Of a stretch of 64,000 bases of DNA, positions 19,211 through 30,644 are shown one piece after another; the stretch's first letter is position 1, and the number at the start of each line of letters is the position of its first letter. Made by a program: the position numbers and the translations under genes. The DNA is taken from assembly GCA_018857735.1 (NCBI GenBank), contig JABMCL010000453.1:1018501-1082500 (forward strand), in the 5' to 3' direction. This stretch comes from Alviniconcha marisindica. Lineage: Eukaryota > Mollusca > Gastropoda > Provannidae. A model generated the notes under the pieces. That model saw only the letters and a list, made by a program, of their open reading frames with translations, searched no databases and was not told where the DNA came from.

Positions 19211-21789
19211 CCTGGTGAAGCAGCAAACATGGAGAGGAGAGCGGTGATGCCTGCCATAGACTGACCCTCCGCCCCTGGCTGGTTTTTGTCCAGCAGCAAG
19301 TGTCGCATATCATCCACTGATCCCTGCTTGTTCTGAGGGTCAAATAATAATAATTAAAGTACTTATAATAATAATATACAGCACAAAATCTTATCCATAC
19401 AGATTATTCTGAACACAAATACTTGTGTTTGCACGCGTGCGCACACACACACACACACACAGGCACACACACACACACAAGCATTCTGACTATGCAAAGC
19501 TTATTTCACACAGCTTAAAATGGGCAGTAGAGACTTGAGATGGATGAAGACAGCAGCATGGAACAGAAAACATCGCAGCCTATGGTTTTGGGAAAAGAAA
19601 TGTCTCTAGGTTGCACTTGAACGAGTCCAAAGAGGGTTTCTGTTGGAGAGGAAGGTGAAGGTCATTCCATGTAGATGGACCAAAAACACAAAAGGCACAG
19701 GAACCAGCAGCAGAGAGTCTGGTACAGGGAATCTGGAGGCTTAGAGTATCAGAAGCAGAGCGGAGAGTACAGGAGCGTATGTAAAGTTGAAGACAGTCAC
19801 AGAGATTAGACGGAGCAACGTCCATGATAATTCATAGCAGAGATTGTTTATCTCTGCATACAGTCTCCATGTCACAGTCATGTCCATCCAGCTCTGAGGG
19901 TCAAACACACAGTCTTATGTCACAGTAATGTTCATTCAGCTCTGAGGGTCAAACACACAGTCTTATAATGTTCATCCAGCTTTGAGGGTCAAACACACAG
20001 TCTTATGTCACAGTAATGTTCATTCAGCTCTGAGGGTCAAACACACAGTCTTATAATGTTCATCCAGCTTTGAGGGTCAAACACACAGTCTTACGTCACA
20101 GTAATGTTCATTCAGCTCTGAGGGTCAAACACACAGTCTTATGATGTTCATCCAGCTCTGAGGGTCAAACACACAGTCTTATAATGTTCATTCAGCTCTG
20201 AGGGTCAAACACACAGTCTTATAATGTTCATTCAGCTCTGAGGGTCAAACACACAGTCGTACAATGTTCATTCAGCTCTGAGGGTCAAACGCACAGTCTT
20301 CATGTCAGTCACGTTCATACTGCTCTGAGGGTCAAATACACAGTCTTCATGTCAGTCACATTCATCCAGCTCTGAGGGTCAAATACACAGTCTTCATGTC
20401 AGTCACATTCATCCAGCTCTGAGGGTCAAACACACAGTCTTCATGTCAGTCACGTTCATACTGCTCTGAGGGTCAAGTACACAGTCTTCATGTCAGTCAC
20501 ATTCATCCAGCTCTGAGGGTCAAATACACAGTCTTCATGTCAGTCACATTCATCCAGCTCTGAGGGTCAAATACACAGTCTTCACGTCAGTCACATTCAT
20601 CCAGCTCTGAGGGTCAAATACACAGTCTTCATGTCTGTCACATTCATACTGCTCTGAGGGTCAAATACACAGTCTTCATGTCAGTCACATTCATCCAGCT
20701 CTGAGGGTCAAATACACAGTCTTCATGTCTGTCACGTTCATCCAGCTCTGAGGGCCAAATACACAGTCTTCATGTCTGTCACGTTCATCCTGCTCTGAGG
20801 GTCAAATACACAGTCTTCATGTCAGTCACGTTCATCCCGCTCTGAGGGTCAAACAGTCTTCATCCTGGGTTATCCAGCCCTTAGGCAAGTTAGGGTCAGA
20901 CACACAGTCTTCGTGTCACTCATCAGTCAAACTATTTTAGCAGTAAGTGGACTCAAGCTATGAGTCAGCTTTCTTGTGACATGCTCACAGCTTACACTGG
21001 TTTCAGTTTCAGCTTTTGGCTAACTATAGCAAGTGTATTAAACTGAATTGTAATACACTGAATTCAGTGTATTAAAGATGTATTTATTATGAATTAAGTA
21101 ATGAGCACCACTAACACTGAGGAACAGTCTGGGTCATACTCACTGAATTACACCCTCTGAAAGTGTTCTGCATGATTGAATCATACCCTCTGAAAGTGTT
21201 CTGCATGATTGAATCATACCCTCTGAAAGTGTTCTGCATGATTGAATCATACCCTCTGAAAGAGTTCTGTATTCACTGAATCAGGACAGGTCAGTTGGAA
21301 GAGCGTCCGACTATAAAAAAAACAGGCATAATACTGACGTAGGTTCAATCCCCCAGTGCGGCAAGGGCTTTTTCTTCCCGTCAACTTCCCGTGCAGACTC
21401 TCTTACAGTGTCCGCATAGCCCCCGGTGTGCAATTGCATGTATACATGTATCAACATCTGTTCACATGTTAAAATAATAAAAATCCCAAACACTGGCAGC
21501 CATACCATTGTTTGGACACACAAAAATACTGCACACACTGGTAGGAATGGATAGCGCTGCTCTTGTGGCTGCTGTGCCTTACCCAGGTAAAGCGACCCAA
21601 ATTTCTTGCAAGGAACAAAGAAACCTGTACTAAAAAAAAAATAAAAAAATCAAAGAATCATACCCTCTGAATAATAACGGAATCTTTGACACACCCTCTG
21701 AAAGTGTTCTCCATCCACTGAATCCTGATTCATACCCTCTGAAAGTGTCCTATATTCACTGAACCACTACCTGAACGTGCTCTATATAT

Positions 21790-21848
<59 letters not shown>

Positions 21849-22987
21849 TGAATCATACCTTCTGAAAGTGTTCCAAAGTTGTGAGGAAAGCCTTGGCGCG
21901 GTCAGACACTGTGTCGCCCATACTGTCAACATCTCGACGCAACCTCTCCATGTCAATGGTCTGACCGGACATCGCCGTACTGCCAACACTTGGTTTTGAA
22001 CTCGTCTCCAGCATCACTCTCAGATGAGCAATTTCAAAGCTCTTGCGCTGCCCCAGTGACAAAAACTGAAATGCAGAATCCAGACTGTTCATGGTGTGAC
22101 AGTAATTTTCTTATGTTGGTGCTAACAGCATGGAGTGGCTCATCTACTATCAAGTGCATGGCTGACATGAAGTGAGTCATACTGTTGATTGTATGAAGCA
22201 GCTCATCTGGTACTTAATGACACATGAAGTGAACAATGCTGTCATCACCCCACCTTGATGTTGATGACATGAAGCGGCTCATCAAGCGTACAGTGTCAGT
22301 GACACATAAAGTGAACGACGCTGTCATCACCCTACCTTGATGCTGACGGCATCAAGCGGCTCATCAAGCGTACAGTGTCAGTGACACATAAAGTGAAAAT
22401 GTTGTCATCACCTTACCTTGATGTTGATGGCACGAAGCAGCTCATCAAGCATACAGTGACACATAAAGTACGTACAGTTACACATAAAATGAATGATGTT
22501 GTCATCACCGTACCTTGATGTTGAGGGCATGAAGCGGCTCATCAAGCGTGCAGCGACACATAAAATGAACAATGCTGTCATCACCCTACCTTGGTGTTGA
22601 CGGCATGAACACAGAACAGGCTCACCAAGTGTACAGCGACACATAAAATGAAAATGTTTTCATCACCCTACCTTGATGTTGACAGCATGAAGTGGCTCAT
22701 CAAGCGTACAGCGACACATAAAGTGAACAATGCTGTCATCTGCTTCTGAATCCTCCCTGTCCTTCTGGCCCCTCACAGTCTGCAGGTAACTGCCGTCTCT
22801 GGCATCATACACTTCCAGAGTACGCGCTTCACTAGCCACAGCCAGCCCTGTGATGGCCAAGCCATACACAGGTTTACACTGCAGCACTAGTACGCAATGT
22901 TCACCCTCTTCTGAAGTGTCATCATGCTGTCTTGTCACCTGAAGTCTGGGACTGCCCAGGGAGGAAAGGAGATCCTTCATGCACAGT
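17928..22987 (-). CDS. PAAT: PAAT (C10orf88)-like protein, five 3' exons; N-terminal exon(s) not found
   Basis: Minus-strand exons: 22987-22672, 22065-21859, 19332-19212, 18722-18461, 18135-17928, all phase-compatible. From the Met at 22980 they encode 368 residues. Recalled human PAAT (protein associated with ABC transporters, reported to interact with mitochondrial ABCB proteins) has 445. Matching landmarks in order: EARTLEVYDARDG, LSLGQRKSFEIAHLRVML, IDMERLRRDVDSMGDTVSD, DMFQFLQSVCSQVSRLR, and a C-terminal amphipathic helix IKEQVDQRMEEMETRMSG then KLDAIFALLQNSQKPS. The first visible exon opens in phase 2 before the Met, so about 75 N-terminal residues probably lie in an upstream exon; I examined 23-25 kb and found none convincing. 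A candidate at 24811-24920 keeps phase but has no supporting similarity. Confidence 0.8.
18461..18722 (-). CDS. PAAT: PAAT exon (Ser/Thr-rich linker and conserved FLQ-SQV motif)
   Basis: Acceptor CATCACAACAG, donor GAGAG|GTGAGA, phase 1 in and 2 out. Encodes a low-complexity segment with six consecutive Thr, then DMFQFLQSVCSQVSRLRAAD, which matches the conserved FLQNLCSQV region of human PAAT. Confidence 0.8.
18912..19207. repeat. Compound (CA)n with AGGCATATACATA inserts
   Basis: Long CA tracts are interrupted at 18959, 19046 and 19145 by GAGGCATATACATA-GCAGGCACAT, giving a roughly 90-bp secondary periodicity. It ends a few bases from the donor of the PAAT exon at 19212. Confidence 0.9.
19212..19332 (-). 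CDS. PAAT: PAAT exon
   Basis: Acceptor TTTGACCCTCAG, donor CCAG|GTAGGT, exit phase 1. Encodes NKQGSVDDMRHLLLDKNQPG through LLSMFAASP. The upstream 47-bp array repeats the TTTGACCCTCAG acceptor sequence many times. Confidence 0.75.
19580..19825 (-). pseudogene. LINE ORF2 C-terminal fragment
   Basis: Reads LRSASDTLSLQIPCTRLSAA, then FCVFGPSTWNDLHLPLQQKP and SLDSFKCNLETFLFPKP before a stop. This R-S-A-S-D...L-x-I-P...GP-x-W-N-x-LP...SF-K-x-LKT-x-LF pattern is the well-known C-terminal end of non-LTR retrotransposon reverse transcriptases. The fragment sits in a PAAT intron in the same orientation as the gene. Confidence 0.8.
19840..20870. repeat. 47-bp array carrying copies of a PAAT acceptor
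   Basis: About 24 copies with CAGCTCTGAGGGTCAAACAC, ACAGTCTTCATGTCAGTCAC and ATTCATC. On the gene (minus) strand each has TTTGACCCTCAGAGC, matching the PAAT acceptor TTTGACCCTCAG|AACAAG at 19332. Two sub-families (with and without TCATGTCAGTCA) are arranged in blocks. Confidence 0.9.
21120..21270. repeat. 33-bp array copying a PAAT exon end
   Basis: Four copies of ATCATACCCTCTGAAAGTGT and TCTGCATGATTGA. On the minus strand this is GAACACTTTCAGAGGGTATG, nearly the exon end GAACACTTTCAGAAG|GTATG at 21859. More diverged copies lie at 21655-21775, separated by a SINE. Confidence 0.85.
21285..21640 (+). mobile_element. tRNA-headed SINE, third family
   Basis: Head GGTCAGTTGGAAGAGCGTCC is followed by GTAGGTTCAATCCCCCAGTG (box A/B-like). 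The body includes CCGTGCAGACTCTCTTACAG and ends near AGGAACAAAGAAACCTGTAC and an A-rich tail at 21630-21650. It is inserted within repeats copying a PAAT exon edge, so it is younger than part of that array. Confidence 0.6.
21859..22065 (-). CDS. PAAT: PAAT exon
   Basis: Acceptor TGCATTTCAG, donor CAGAAG|GTATGA, phase 0 at both ends (69 codons). Encodes FLSLGQRKSFEIAHLRVMLE through RAKAFLTTLEHFQK. Its donor edge (GAACACTTTCAGA plus GTATGAT) recurs in 33-bp copies at 21130-21260 and near 21690-21770. Confidence 0.8.
22230..22740. repeat. About 82-bp array copying the tail of a PAAT exon with its donor
   Basis: About six copies, including the genuine exon tail (22672-22740). Each minus-strand unit contains TTCACTTTATGTGTCGCTGT, GATGAGCCGCTTCATG and AACATCAAG|GTAGGGTGAT. 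Most keep an intact GT donor. Confidence 0.9.
22672..22987 (-). CDS. PAAT: PAAT exon (first visible), tail repeated downstream
   Basis: Acceptor ATATTTCAG, donor ATCAAG|GTAGGG, exit phase 0. Encodes MKDLLSSLGSPRLQVTRQHD through EPLHAVNIK. The final roughly 65 nt plus donor are tandemly repeated in the following intron down to about 22230. Confidence 0.75.
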
Positions 22988-22999
22988 CTGAAATATCAC

Positions 23000-24150
23000 A
23001 AAACATACATTAATTTTCCACACACAAATATTATATTTATATTGATGTACCAAGGTCACAAGGCCTTCACTAGTCCCTACTACTGTACTAGCACTAGTAC
23101 TACAATTTATCAACTATGTTGTAAAACTTTTCTTAAAAAAAAATAATTGCAAATGCTTTTAAGTTTTATTTTCTGATCTTGTGGTGTCTGAAGATTCTTC
23201 TTCAAATCCATTATTCATGATTATATAATATTCATCACTATATTGTGTCAAACTTCAAAATTCTGAAGACTCTGATACATTAGTATGGGTTATTTTTGTG
23301 TTTCCATAATCCACCTAACTTACTCTGACATGGACTACAGAATCCTTAACATGCATTTTATGTGATCATTTTGTATATATCGGTGACCTCTGTTTAATTA
23401 ATGTCTCATCTGAAAACTCTTCAATCGTAGTGTCTGCACAGAATTGGACTCTTGAGAAATCTCAGGGTGGGTGCAAAGCCTAGCATGTAACATTCACCCA
23501 TCCCTGTGGTGACCACGCTCAATCGTGCTTAACCTGGCTTTCCAGAGCAGGTGCTCTTGCTCTGCATGACAGACCCTCTCATCGGGTTTACTTTAACCTC
23601 TCTGTTCCTGTTTCTGTAGAACACATTGTTTGACATCCAGGAATCTGGCATTGGTGTGACAGGCTGGGGCACACAGTGGTGGACTCTCAGCACTTGGCTG
23701 AGGCCAGAACCAACACAGTACTGTCTGGGTGGACTGTCCCTGAGGCTATGATAATTCCCAGGAAGAAAGGTTATTTGTATTGTTCAGTATTGCAATGTGG
23801 CACTGAGTAGCATCTGGTGTTTTTCCTGATGTAGTTTTCCACCAGGTTTCTTGATACAAAGTCTGTTGATCCATTGGACCTGATCCAGCGCCCTTGTTTC
23901 TTCTTCTTTTTCTTCTTCATCCAGTATTATCCAGGATCAATGTCTGATCACTGCTGATATTTATGGTGTGCGGGAAAAAGGGGGGTGGCTGAAAAAGAAG
24001 AAAAAAACTCTGGAGAGTCAGGAAACGTCTGCTGGCATTGCTGGCACCAGCCCCACAACCACCCTGTACATGAAGGTAAACTACAGTTGTTCGCACCACT
24101 TCTGGAGAGTTGGGAGGTTGTGGTTGAGGAGAAGACCAGAACTAGTTTTT
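23000..24150. other. Upstream of the first visible PAAT exon, no recognised gene
   Basis: AT-rich DNA without strong ORFs. It should hold the missing 5' intron of PAAT. I see no exon with recognisable PAAT N-terminal sequence on the minus strand, and only LINE debris begins at about 24160. Confidence 0.5.
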
Positions 24151-24159
24151 ACAAAGCTA

Positions 24160-24350
24160 GGTGTCTTTGGACCTGTAGTCTCTGGCTGTGAAGTGAACTG
24201 CGTTCCGCTGAAATCGCTCTAACTGAACCTGTCGATGTGCTGCTTGAGGTAAGGGTCCTAGATGATCGCTCCGTACTCCAGGACTGGGGGGACGAGTGCA
24301 TTGTAAGCATTTCGTTTGCAGGCTGTTGGGCAGAGCCTGACGTTCCATCG
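24160..24350 (-). pseudogene. Degenerate LINE reverse-transcriptase tail
   Basis: Across two frames with stops, the minus strand reads RLCPTACKRNAYNALVPPV, then LEYGAIIWDPYLKQHIDRF and QRNAVHFTARDYRSK. This is the familiar Y-x-x-LV-x-P-x-LEY...W-P...ID-x-(I/F)-QR-x-A-x-F block near the end of LINE ORF2. It is decayed and followed by a CT microsatellite. Confidence 0.7.
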
Positions 24351-24353
24351 AAG

Positions 24354-24416
<63 letters not shown>

Positions 24417-25867
24417 GAATTCCCGGTGGTCAGTTGTTGCACCTGTTTAGGTTTCCCACATAAACTCATAATTCGTACTAATTAGCCTAATTAACATGAG
24501 TCATTACTGTACTGAGTCGTACCGTTTGTGATCGGCGGCTTGTGCATGGTCAAAGCCGTACTCCACGACTTGGTTGGGATCCGAATCAGGTTTCCACGAA
24601 GTGAAAGACACTGTGCAATATTCAGTCATACTGTATAATTAATTAGTGTGTTCCTCCCATGAGCGAACCAGTCCTGAATAACGAAAGTAGTGATTTCTGT
24701 CGTTCGTTTTTACGCAGTTTTACGACAGTGAAAGCAAGCCAGCGAGCAATCAGATTGTTGTACCAAACTAGAATAAAGCTAAATAAGAATATACCCAGTT
24801 TTGGTTACCTGTCGTGCCAACAACGGAAGAGCTCAACTTTTTTCTGTTTGTTTTCATGGTTGCTGAGCTGCGTTTGCAGGTGAAAGCGTGCACCCTTGTG
24901 CGGCTCCCATTCTCTGTCTTAGTCCCTCTGTATCTCTGCGCTGACGTACCGTCACCGCCAGAGGAAACACTACTCAGCCGCTGCTGGAGAGTGGAGGGGG
25001 CAGCCGGGGAGACCGTCTCAGTGTCAGTTACGCCGCCGCACCGCCTGCCCGCCTGGATCAGACACTGACATTGCATTCTCAGTCTCTTCATCAGATGATG
25101 TTATCTTAAGTTGATCACAGAGAAACTGACATTACGGTGAGCGGTTTGGGTGCCGCGGCGAAGGAAATCCAAAGGCAACTTTTTATAACGTCTGGTCCCG
25201 GCCGCACATGCAGACTGTGGGCCGCGATAGACTGTCCCGTCCCGCTTCCTTCCGGCCGTTCCTTACTTCCCGCATCTCCCGCCTTCCATGGGCTTCCCAG
25301 CATCTACCCTTCCTGGATGTTGTTTTCGTGTCCAGTACTTGAAAGAACTTGATGCCGTTAGCGGCATCACTCACAATTCTTCCAAGTACTGACTGGACAC
25401 GCCATTGACTCAAAGGCAACTTGACATAGCTCAACCAAAAGCAGATAAGTATCCTAGCAACATTTTCAGTTCAAAGCCGCTGCACTGGACACGGACTGAA
25501 AAAAACGTAGCTCAACCACTGAAAGCAGATAAGCATATCCTAGTTCTACATCAGTCTCACGATTTTTCACCGTTTCACTGAACCGCTGTTGTTTAAGTCA
25601 GTGTTGTTTTATAGCTTGAAATTGGCATGTTGTGCCGTTTTGTCACAGTCCTAATAAACAGCCGCGGCGTTCTTTTTAACCTTTTACTGATGTGCTTGCC
25701 CTACCAGCGCATGCATAATGATGACAAACAACTGATCCCTACACTAGGAACACGGCGGCGGAACGGACAGCAGAGACTGACCGTCCACTAATATATACAC
25801 AGCCGCCGCATGACTGACAAAACCCGCAGCAAAACATAGTGACATGCCAGCGCTCTCACCAATAACA

Positions 25868-26215
25868 AAGTTTACGTAAGTAAGTAAACATGGTGCTTAA
25901 CGTCCACAGAAACCATAAGGCTTATTAGGGACGGGGAGAAGGGGGGGAAGGGGTATGGAGGTGGGGGGAGAGGGAGATTATATACCTATCGCTACACTGT
26001 CACCACCAGAATGACTTCTGCATTAAGATGGGCAGCGATGAGAGCCATTTTAATGTTTCAGTAGGAAGTGATGGACAAAGTCACAAGACAGTGTCCACAA
26101 ACCACAACCTTTTTGAAGATAAGGGAGAGCCGAAGCGGTATCGAACCGCGGTCCTTCCGCTTACCAGCCTAACGCCTTACCGCTAGGCCAAACCGGCTCA
26201 CAGTGGGCGATAGAC
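25868..26215 (-). mobile_element. tRNA-headed SINE, near full length
   Basis: On the minus strand it starts with pol III box A (TGGCCTAGCGGTAAGGCG) and box B (GGTTCGATACC) near 26130-26205. A body with TTTGTGGACACTGTCTTGTG follows. The 3' end CCTTATGGTTTCTGTGGACG-TTAAGCACC is at 25885-25925. Related pieces are at 28863-28935, 51185-51310, 58190-58420 and 63895-64000. It is a non-autonomous retroposon; the tRNA-like head is not an intact tRNA gene. Confidence 0.7.
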
Positions 26216-26404
26216 AAAAGCGTGAGTTCATATACCACAGATGCATACCCGTGCTCTCAGCCGTAAAACTGCTCAAACGAAGTCTCAGTCAAGTTGTGCC
26301 TAGACTGACAGTGGTTGCATGACTGAGCTTCTGGTTCCTGTATGCAGTAAGTTATCATTGGCGGGAGCTGCCACAACTGAGTCAGTATCGTCATTTTAGT
26401 CACG

Positions 26405-26516
26405 ACAAACACGTGTTTGTTTGTCGCGACAAAACACGCCTTTTGTCGCGACAAAGGTTTTGTTGAGGCAAGTATACTTTTGTCCCGACAAAAAGACGGG
26501 TTTTGTCGCGACAAAA
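26405..26516. repeat. Cluster of TTTGTCGCGACAAA palindromes
   Basis: Perfect palindromes: ACAAACACGTGTTTGT at 26405-26420, TTTGTCGCGACAAA at 26420-26433 and 26442-26455, TTTTGTCGCGACAAAA at 26501-26516. One imperfect copy is TTTTGTCCCGACAAAA at 26478-26493. Function unknown; the spacing is irregular. Confidence 0.9.
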
Positions 26517-27064
26517 ATGATACTTGCGGCAGCTCAAGTAACTTAAGTAAACACATAATTATGCTCATTTTCAAGTCAGCATCGTCCCTGCTCTCGCGTC
26601 TACGCATGAGCTACAGTGTCTCCCGGCAGAGGACGTCCGACGGCTCCGTCACGACACTCCAGGGTATTTGGCGCTCCTAATTCAGTCTCTGACGGGTTTG
26701 GGTGTGGCGGCCGCTGGTGCTGGTGATCCCGTGAAAAGAGCTGCTGGCCGTGGCCGGGTTCCACTCCTGGTCAGTCAGTGGAGACAGGATGAACGACCGT
26801 ACCAAATTCCGGTTTTTCCGATCGAGTTACAGTGCCGCTAGTCTCGCCTTCGTGCACGCAGCACGCATTTCATCGTTGCGCACGTTAGAGATCCCATGTC
26901 CCCCTTTGCATAAAAGGCCTTACAGCTGGTGGAATGGAAACAGCGCAGGGAACGGAACATAGCAGCCGAATAGTCAAGATGATTGTGACTACTCCTAATG
27001 CAAAGAAAGCTCACGTCTTCAGCATCGACGTGACAAAGCGCCCCGCCGGAGGCCCGTCGGAGCT

Positions 27065-27065
27065 G

Positions 27066-27107
<42 letters not shown>

Positions 27108-27416
27108 TGTGTTTGTTTGTGTATGTGTGTGTGTGCGTGCGTGCGTGCGTGTGTGTGTGGCTGTGTGTGTGTGCGTGCGCGCGCGCGCGGTGTGTGCAGT
27201 GTGTGTGTGTACGTGCGTATGTGCGTGGCGCGCGCGTACGCGCGCGTGCGCGCGCGTGTATGTGTGTGCGTTCGTCAGTGACTGCGTGTGCCTGTGACTC
27301 TGTGTGTGTGTGTGCGCGCGCGCGTGCGTGTGACAGTGTGTGTGTGTGCTTGTGAGTGACTGTGTGTGGGTGACTGTGTGGGGGTGTGTGTGCGCGCGCG
27401 CGCCTCTGTGTGTGTG

Positions 27417-27456
<40 letters not shown>

Positions 27457-27510
27457 GTGTGTGTGGTCATGTGTCATGTGTGTGTGTGTGTGTGTGTTGG
27501 TGACTTATCT
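27065..27510. repeat. Complex (TG)n with CG-rich alternating purine-pyrimidine stretches
   Basis: TG repeats are interspersed with GCGCGCGCG and ACGCGCGTGCGCGCGCG runs (27175-27260, 27314-27330, 27391-27402). Strictly alternating, hence Z-DNA-prone. The Cys/Val-rich ORFs are artefacts. Confidence 0.9.
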
Positions 27511-27806
27511 GTCAGTGTGCGCTTTGTTTTAGTTGGCTGTGATTGCTTGTATTGTGTACTTGGGATGGGCTGTGTGCTACAAAGGAAAAATGGCATTCCA
27601 CACGGCGAGCCGACGCGGAGAGTGCAAGTTACGTATCATCAGCCGTTATTGCAGTTGCCCGAAACGGGATACAGGCTGTGTTGTGATCAGTCAGCGTCGG
27701 TCGGCTGACGGCTGCTGCGAATAGGTTACGAGTTTTTAGTGCAGCTGCCGCAACTGAAAACGATCACAGCCCTCTCTGTCTCTATCACTGTGATGAGTGT
27801 CGTGGG

Positions 27807-27910
<104 letters not shown>

Positions 27911-28549
27911 GAGAGCGAGAAATGCAAATCAGTGTCAGTACTCCATATCGTCAAATACGAACAAAACTTATTAATAACAATTCAAGAACCAGAAACAATT
28001 GACACAACATAGCATAGCCATGGAATTCTGCACTGGCCTGTTCATTTGTAGCTGGATTAACATCAACTGTCAACCGCACATTTGTCACCTCAGTACGACC
28101 ATACACTGTCTTAGGTCAATACACAGTTTAAAACGCTTCTGCATAAATTATTATAATATGTATAACTATACCCAAGTCAGACCTACAAGCTCAATGCAAC
28201 ACACAAGTACTGAGTAGAACACACACACACACACACACGATTCTACCCAAGTGAGACCTACAAGCTCAATGAAAACACACACGTAGAATATATACATTCC
28301 AAAAGGTATATACATATACCTACACACATACATAAGAATTCTACACACATTCCAAAAGGTATATACATATACATACATAACAATTCTACACACATTCCAA
28401 AAGGTATTGTCCCTCGGAGATTAACACTGTGTACAATAGCATATAAAGCTAGGAGAGCTACTAGTATCGTCGGCCATTCTGTCTAGTTTCAGTTTTTCTC
28501 TGTCTCTTTGTCTCTGCAGTGTCCGTCTCTCTCTGTGTCTCAGTCTCTG

Positions 28550-28742
<193 letters not shown>

Positions 28743-28862
28743 TTATGGTCCAGTTTTGGCAAAATCGATGCTTGAATATCGCGCCGACCACTGACGCGAG
28801 TGCCGCCATTTTGACTCAGTCTGGTGACGTCACTGATACAGCTTGTCAGTCTGAGAGCTCAG

Positions 28863-28935
28863 TAAGTAAGCAAGTAAACATGGTGCTTAACGTCCACTGA
28901 AACCATAAGGCTTATTAGGGACGGGGAGAAGGAGG
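28863..28935 (-). mobile_element. SINE 3' fragment
   Basis: AAGTAAACATGGTGCTTAAC, GTCCACTGAAACCATAAGG and ATTAGGGACGGGGAGAAGG repeat the 3' end of the SINE at 25868. It ends in a G-run. Confidence 0.6.
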
Positions 28936-30644
28936 GGGGGGGGGGGGTTAAGAGTCACACAGAGGTCTATGTCAATTCGGTAAACTTGCAGTATTCACAA
29001 CTCTCTGCTTGCAGAGTCATTATTCTCGAACGGCCCGATTACGAAGCAGCACCGATTATTATTTCACAGTGATATTTTTGGCATAGTTTGCGATGGCATT
29101 ACCTGAGAGTCGGTTTGTTTGTTTTTTCGTGGAAATAACACAAACAAATGCGTTTCTGCTAGTTCAAAAATTGGCAGTGCCGCTAACCGGCCGTCAGTTG
29201 GGTCTTTGTGTGGGCATTGTGTGGGCATTGTGTGGCTTCTTGTAGTGGGGTCGTTAGGAGGATCCACACGAACATCCCTCCTACGCAGTAGCTTGGGACC
29301 GACGCACTGCATTCTAAGAACGTTGTCTAGTTTTCTCCGACTGTAACTACAGCCTTGGACTGCACGGCGCTGGCCCCCCACCATGGCCTAATAGATCTGG
29401 ATCTAGTTTGCACACCCGTCTTTGCCATCTTTTTAAAGAGGAAATTGTGTACATGCTTTCTAATTTTAGTAAGTCATTATGTCTGCTTCCTGTTCGTGGA
29501 GAAAGAGTTGCTAGGCAAGCTGTGAATAGCTGGTTACTGAAGGGAATGCAAACTGGCTGTTGCTCTTAGCGTTTTGCTCCTTCGCCACAAGTGTAAGAGT
29601 AAAGGGCTCATGCAGAATACAACCGAAAAAGGCGACAACCTTTCACTGCGGCATAGGCCTATGAGCCAGCGTGTGACCTCTGTGTCTATGACGTCACGAG
29701 CCAACCTTTTTCAGGTCTTCATTCGTAAAGAGAGAACCAAAATGGCGGCGCACCGAAGAGTCCAAATTAGAAGTAAAAAAGAATGTCTGCTGGATTAATA
29801 TTTCCAGACAAAACAAAAGGAAGTCTACAACTGTTTCCCCATGTTCTACGTTTGACTGGGCTCAAAGCACCAACTAACCAACCCTGATGTTTTACGTTTG
29901 ACTGGGCTCAACTGAAGCACCAACTAACTAACCATCTTCTACAGTTTGACTGGGTTCAAAGCACCAGCTAACTAACCATCTTCTACGTTTGCAGCCCTGC
30001 TGCAGTCCTGCTTAAAAAATAAAAAATAAAAAAAATAAAAAATCTAACAGATATGTATGATATATATTTTCTTAATTAGCCAGTTCGCATAATACTGATC
30101 ATTACACAATACAATACACAGACCTTTTTATGCGGGTGGAAATAAGTTTCTGTTTTCTGTCACATTAACATTAGTTACAATAACACACTGCCCATAGTCT
30201 GTTACAACATTGACAACATTGTTTAGTCACACTGCCCATTTCTGTTACAATGACTAGTTACAATGACAACATTGTTCAGTCACACTGCTCATTTTTGTTA
30301 TAGTGACCTCTTTACTCAAACAAACACTACCCATTTCTCGTTATAATGACTTCATCGTTACCTACTGTTCATTTTCTTTCACAGTGACAGCATGGGAAGT
30401 CATATGTTGTCCATTTTCCATTAAAAGGACATGATCGATAAGTCACACACTGCCAATTTAAGTCACAATGACATGATCGATAAGTCACTGCCTATTTTAC
30501 GTCAAAATGACAACTATTAATGTCCATTTTCTGTAACAGTGACAACATCATTAAACAACGCATCACTGCCCATTTTCTGTCTCAGTGACATTATCAAGCC
30601 ACACGCCACTGCCATTACAGTGACATTAAGCCGCACGTCACCAC

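Noticed and set aside
24768..25091. 107-codon minus ORF as PAAT exon 1
   Set aside because: A donor at 24810 exists, but joining this frame to the next exon creates a stop; the frame that does join has no start and no similarity.
26130..26205. Candidate tRNA gene
   Set aside because: Head of a SINE with a shared body and 3' end at several other places in the window.
27065..27470. Cys/Val-rich and His/Thr-rich ORFs (also at 18.8-19.3, 46.9-47.4 and 3.5-3.9 kb)
   Set aside because: Translations of TG/CA microsatellites.
29064..29384. 106-codon minus ORF starting MVGGQRRAVQG
   Set aside because: No recognisable domain, no splice context; composition not clearly coding.
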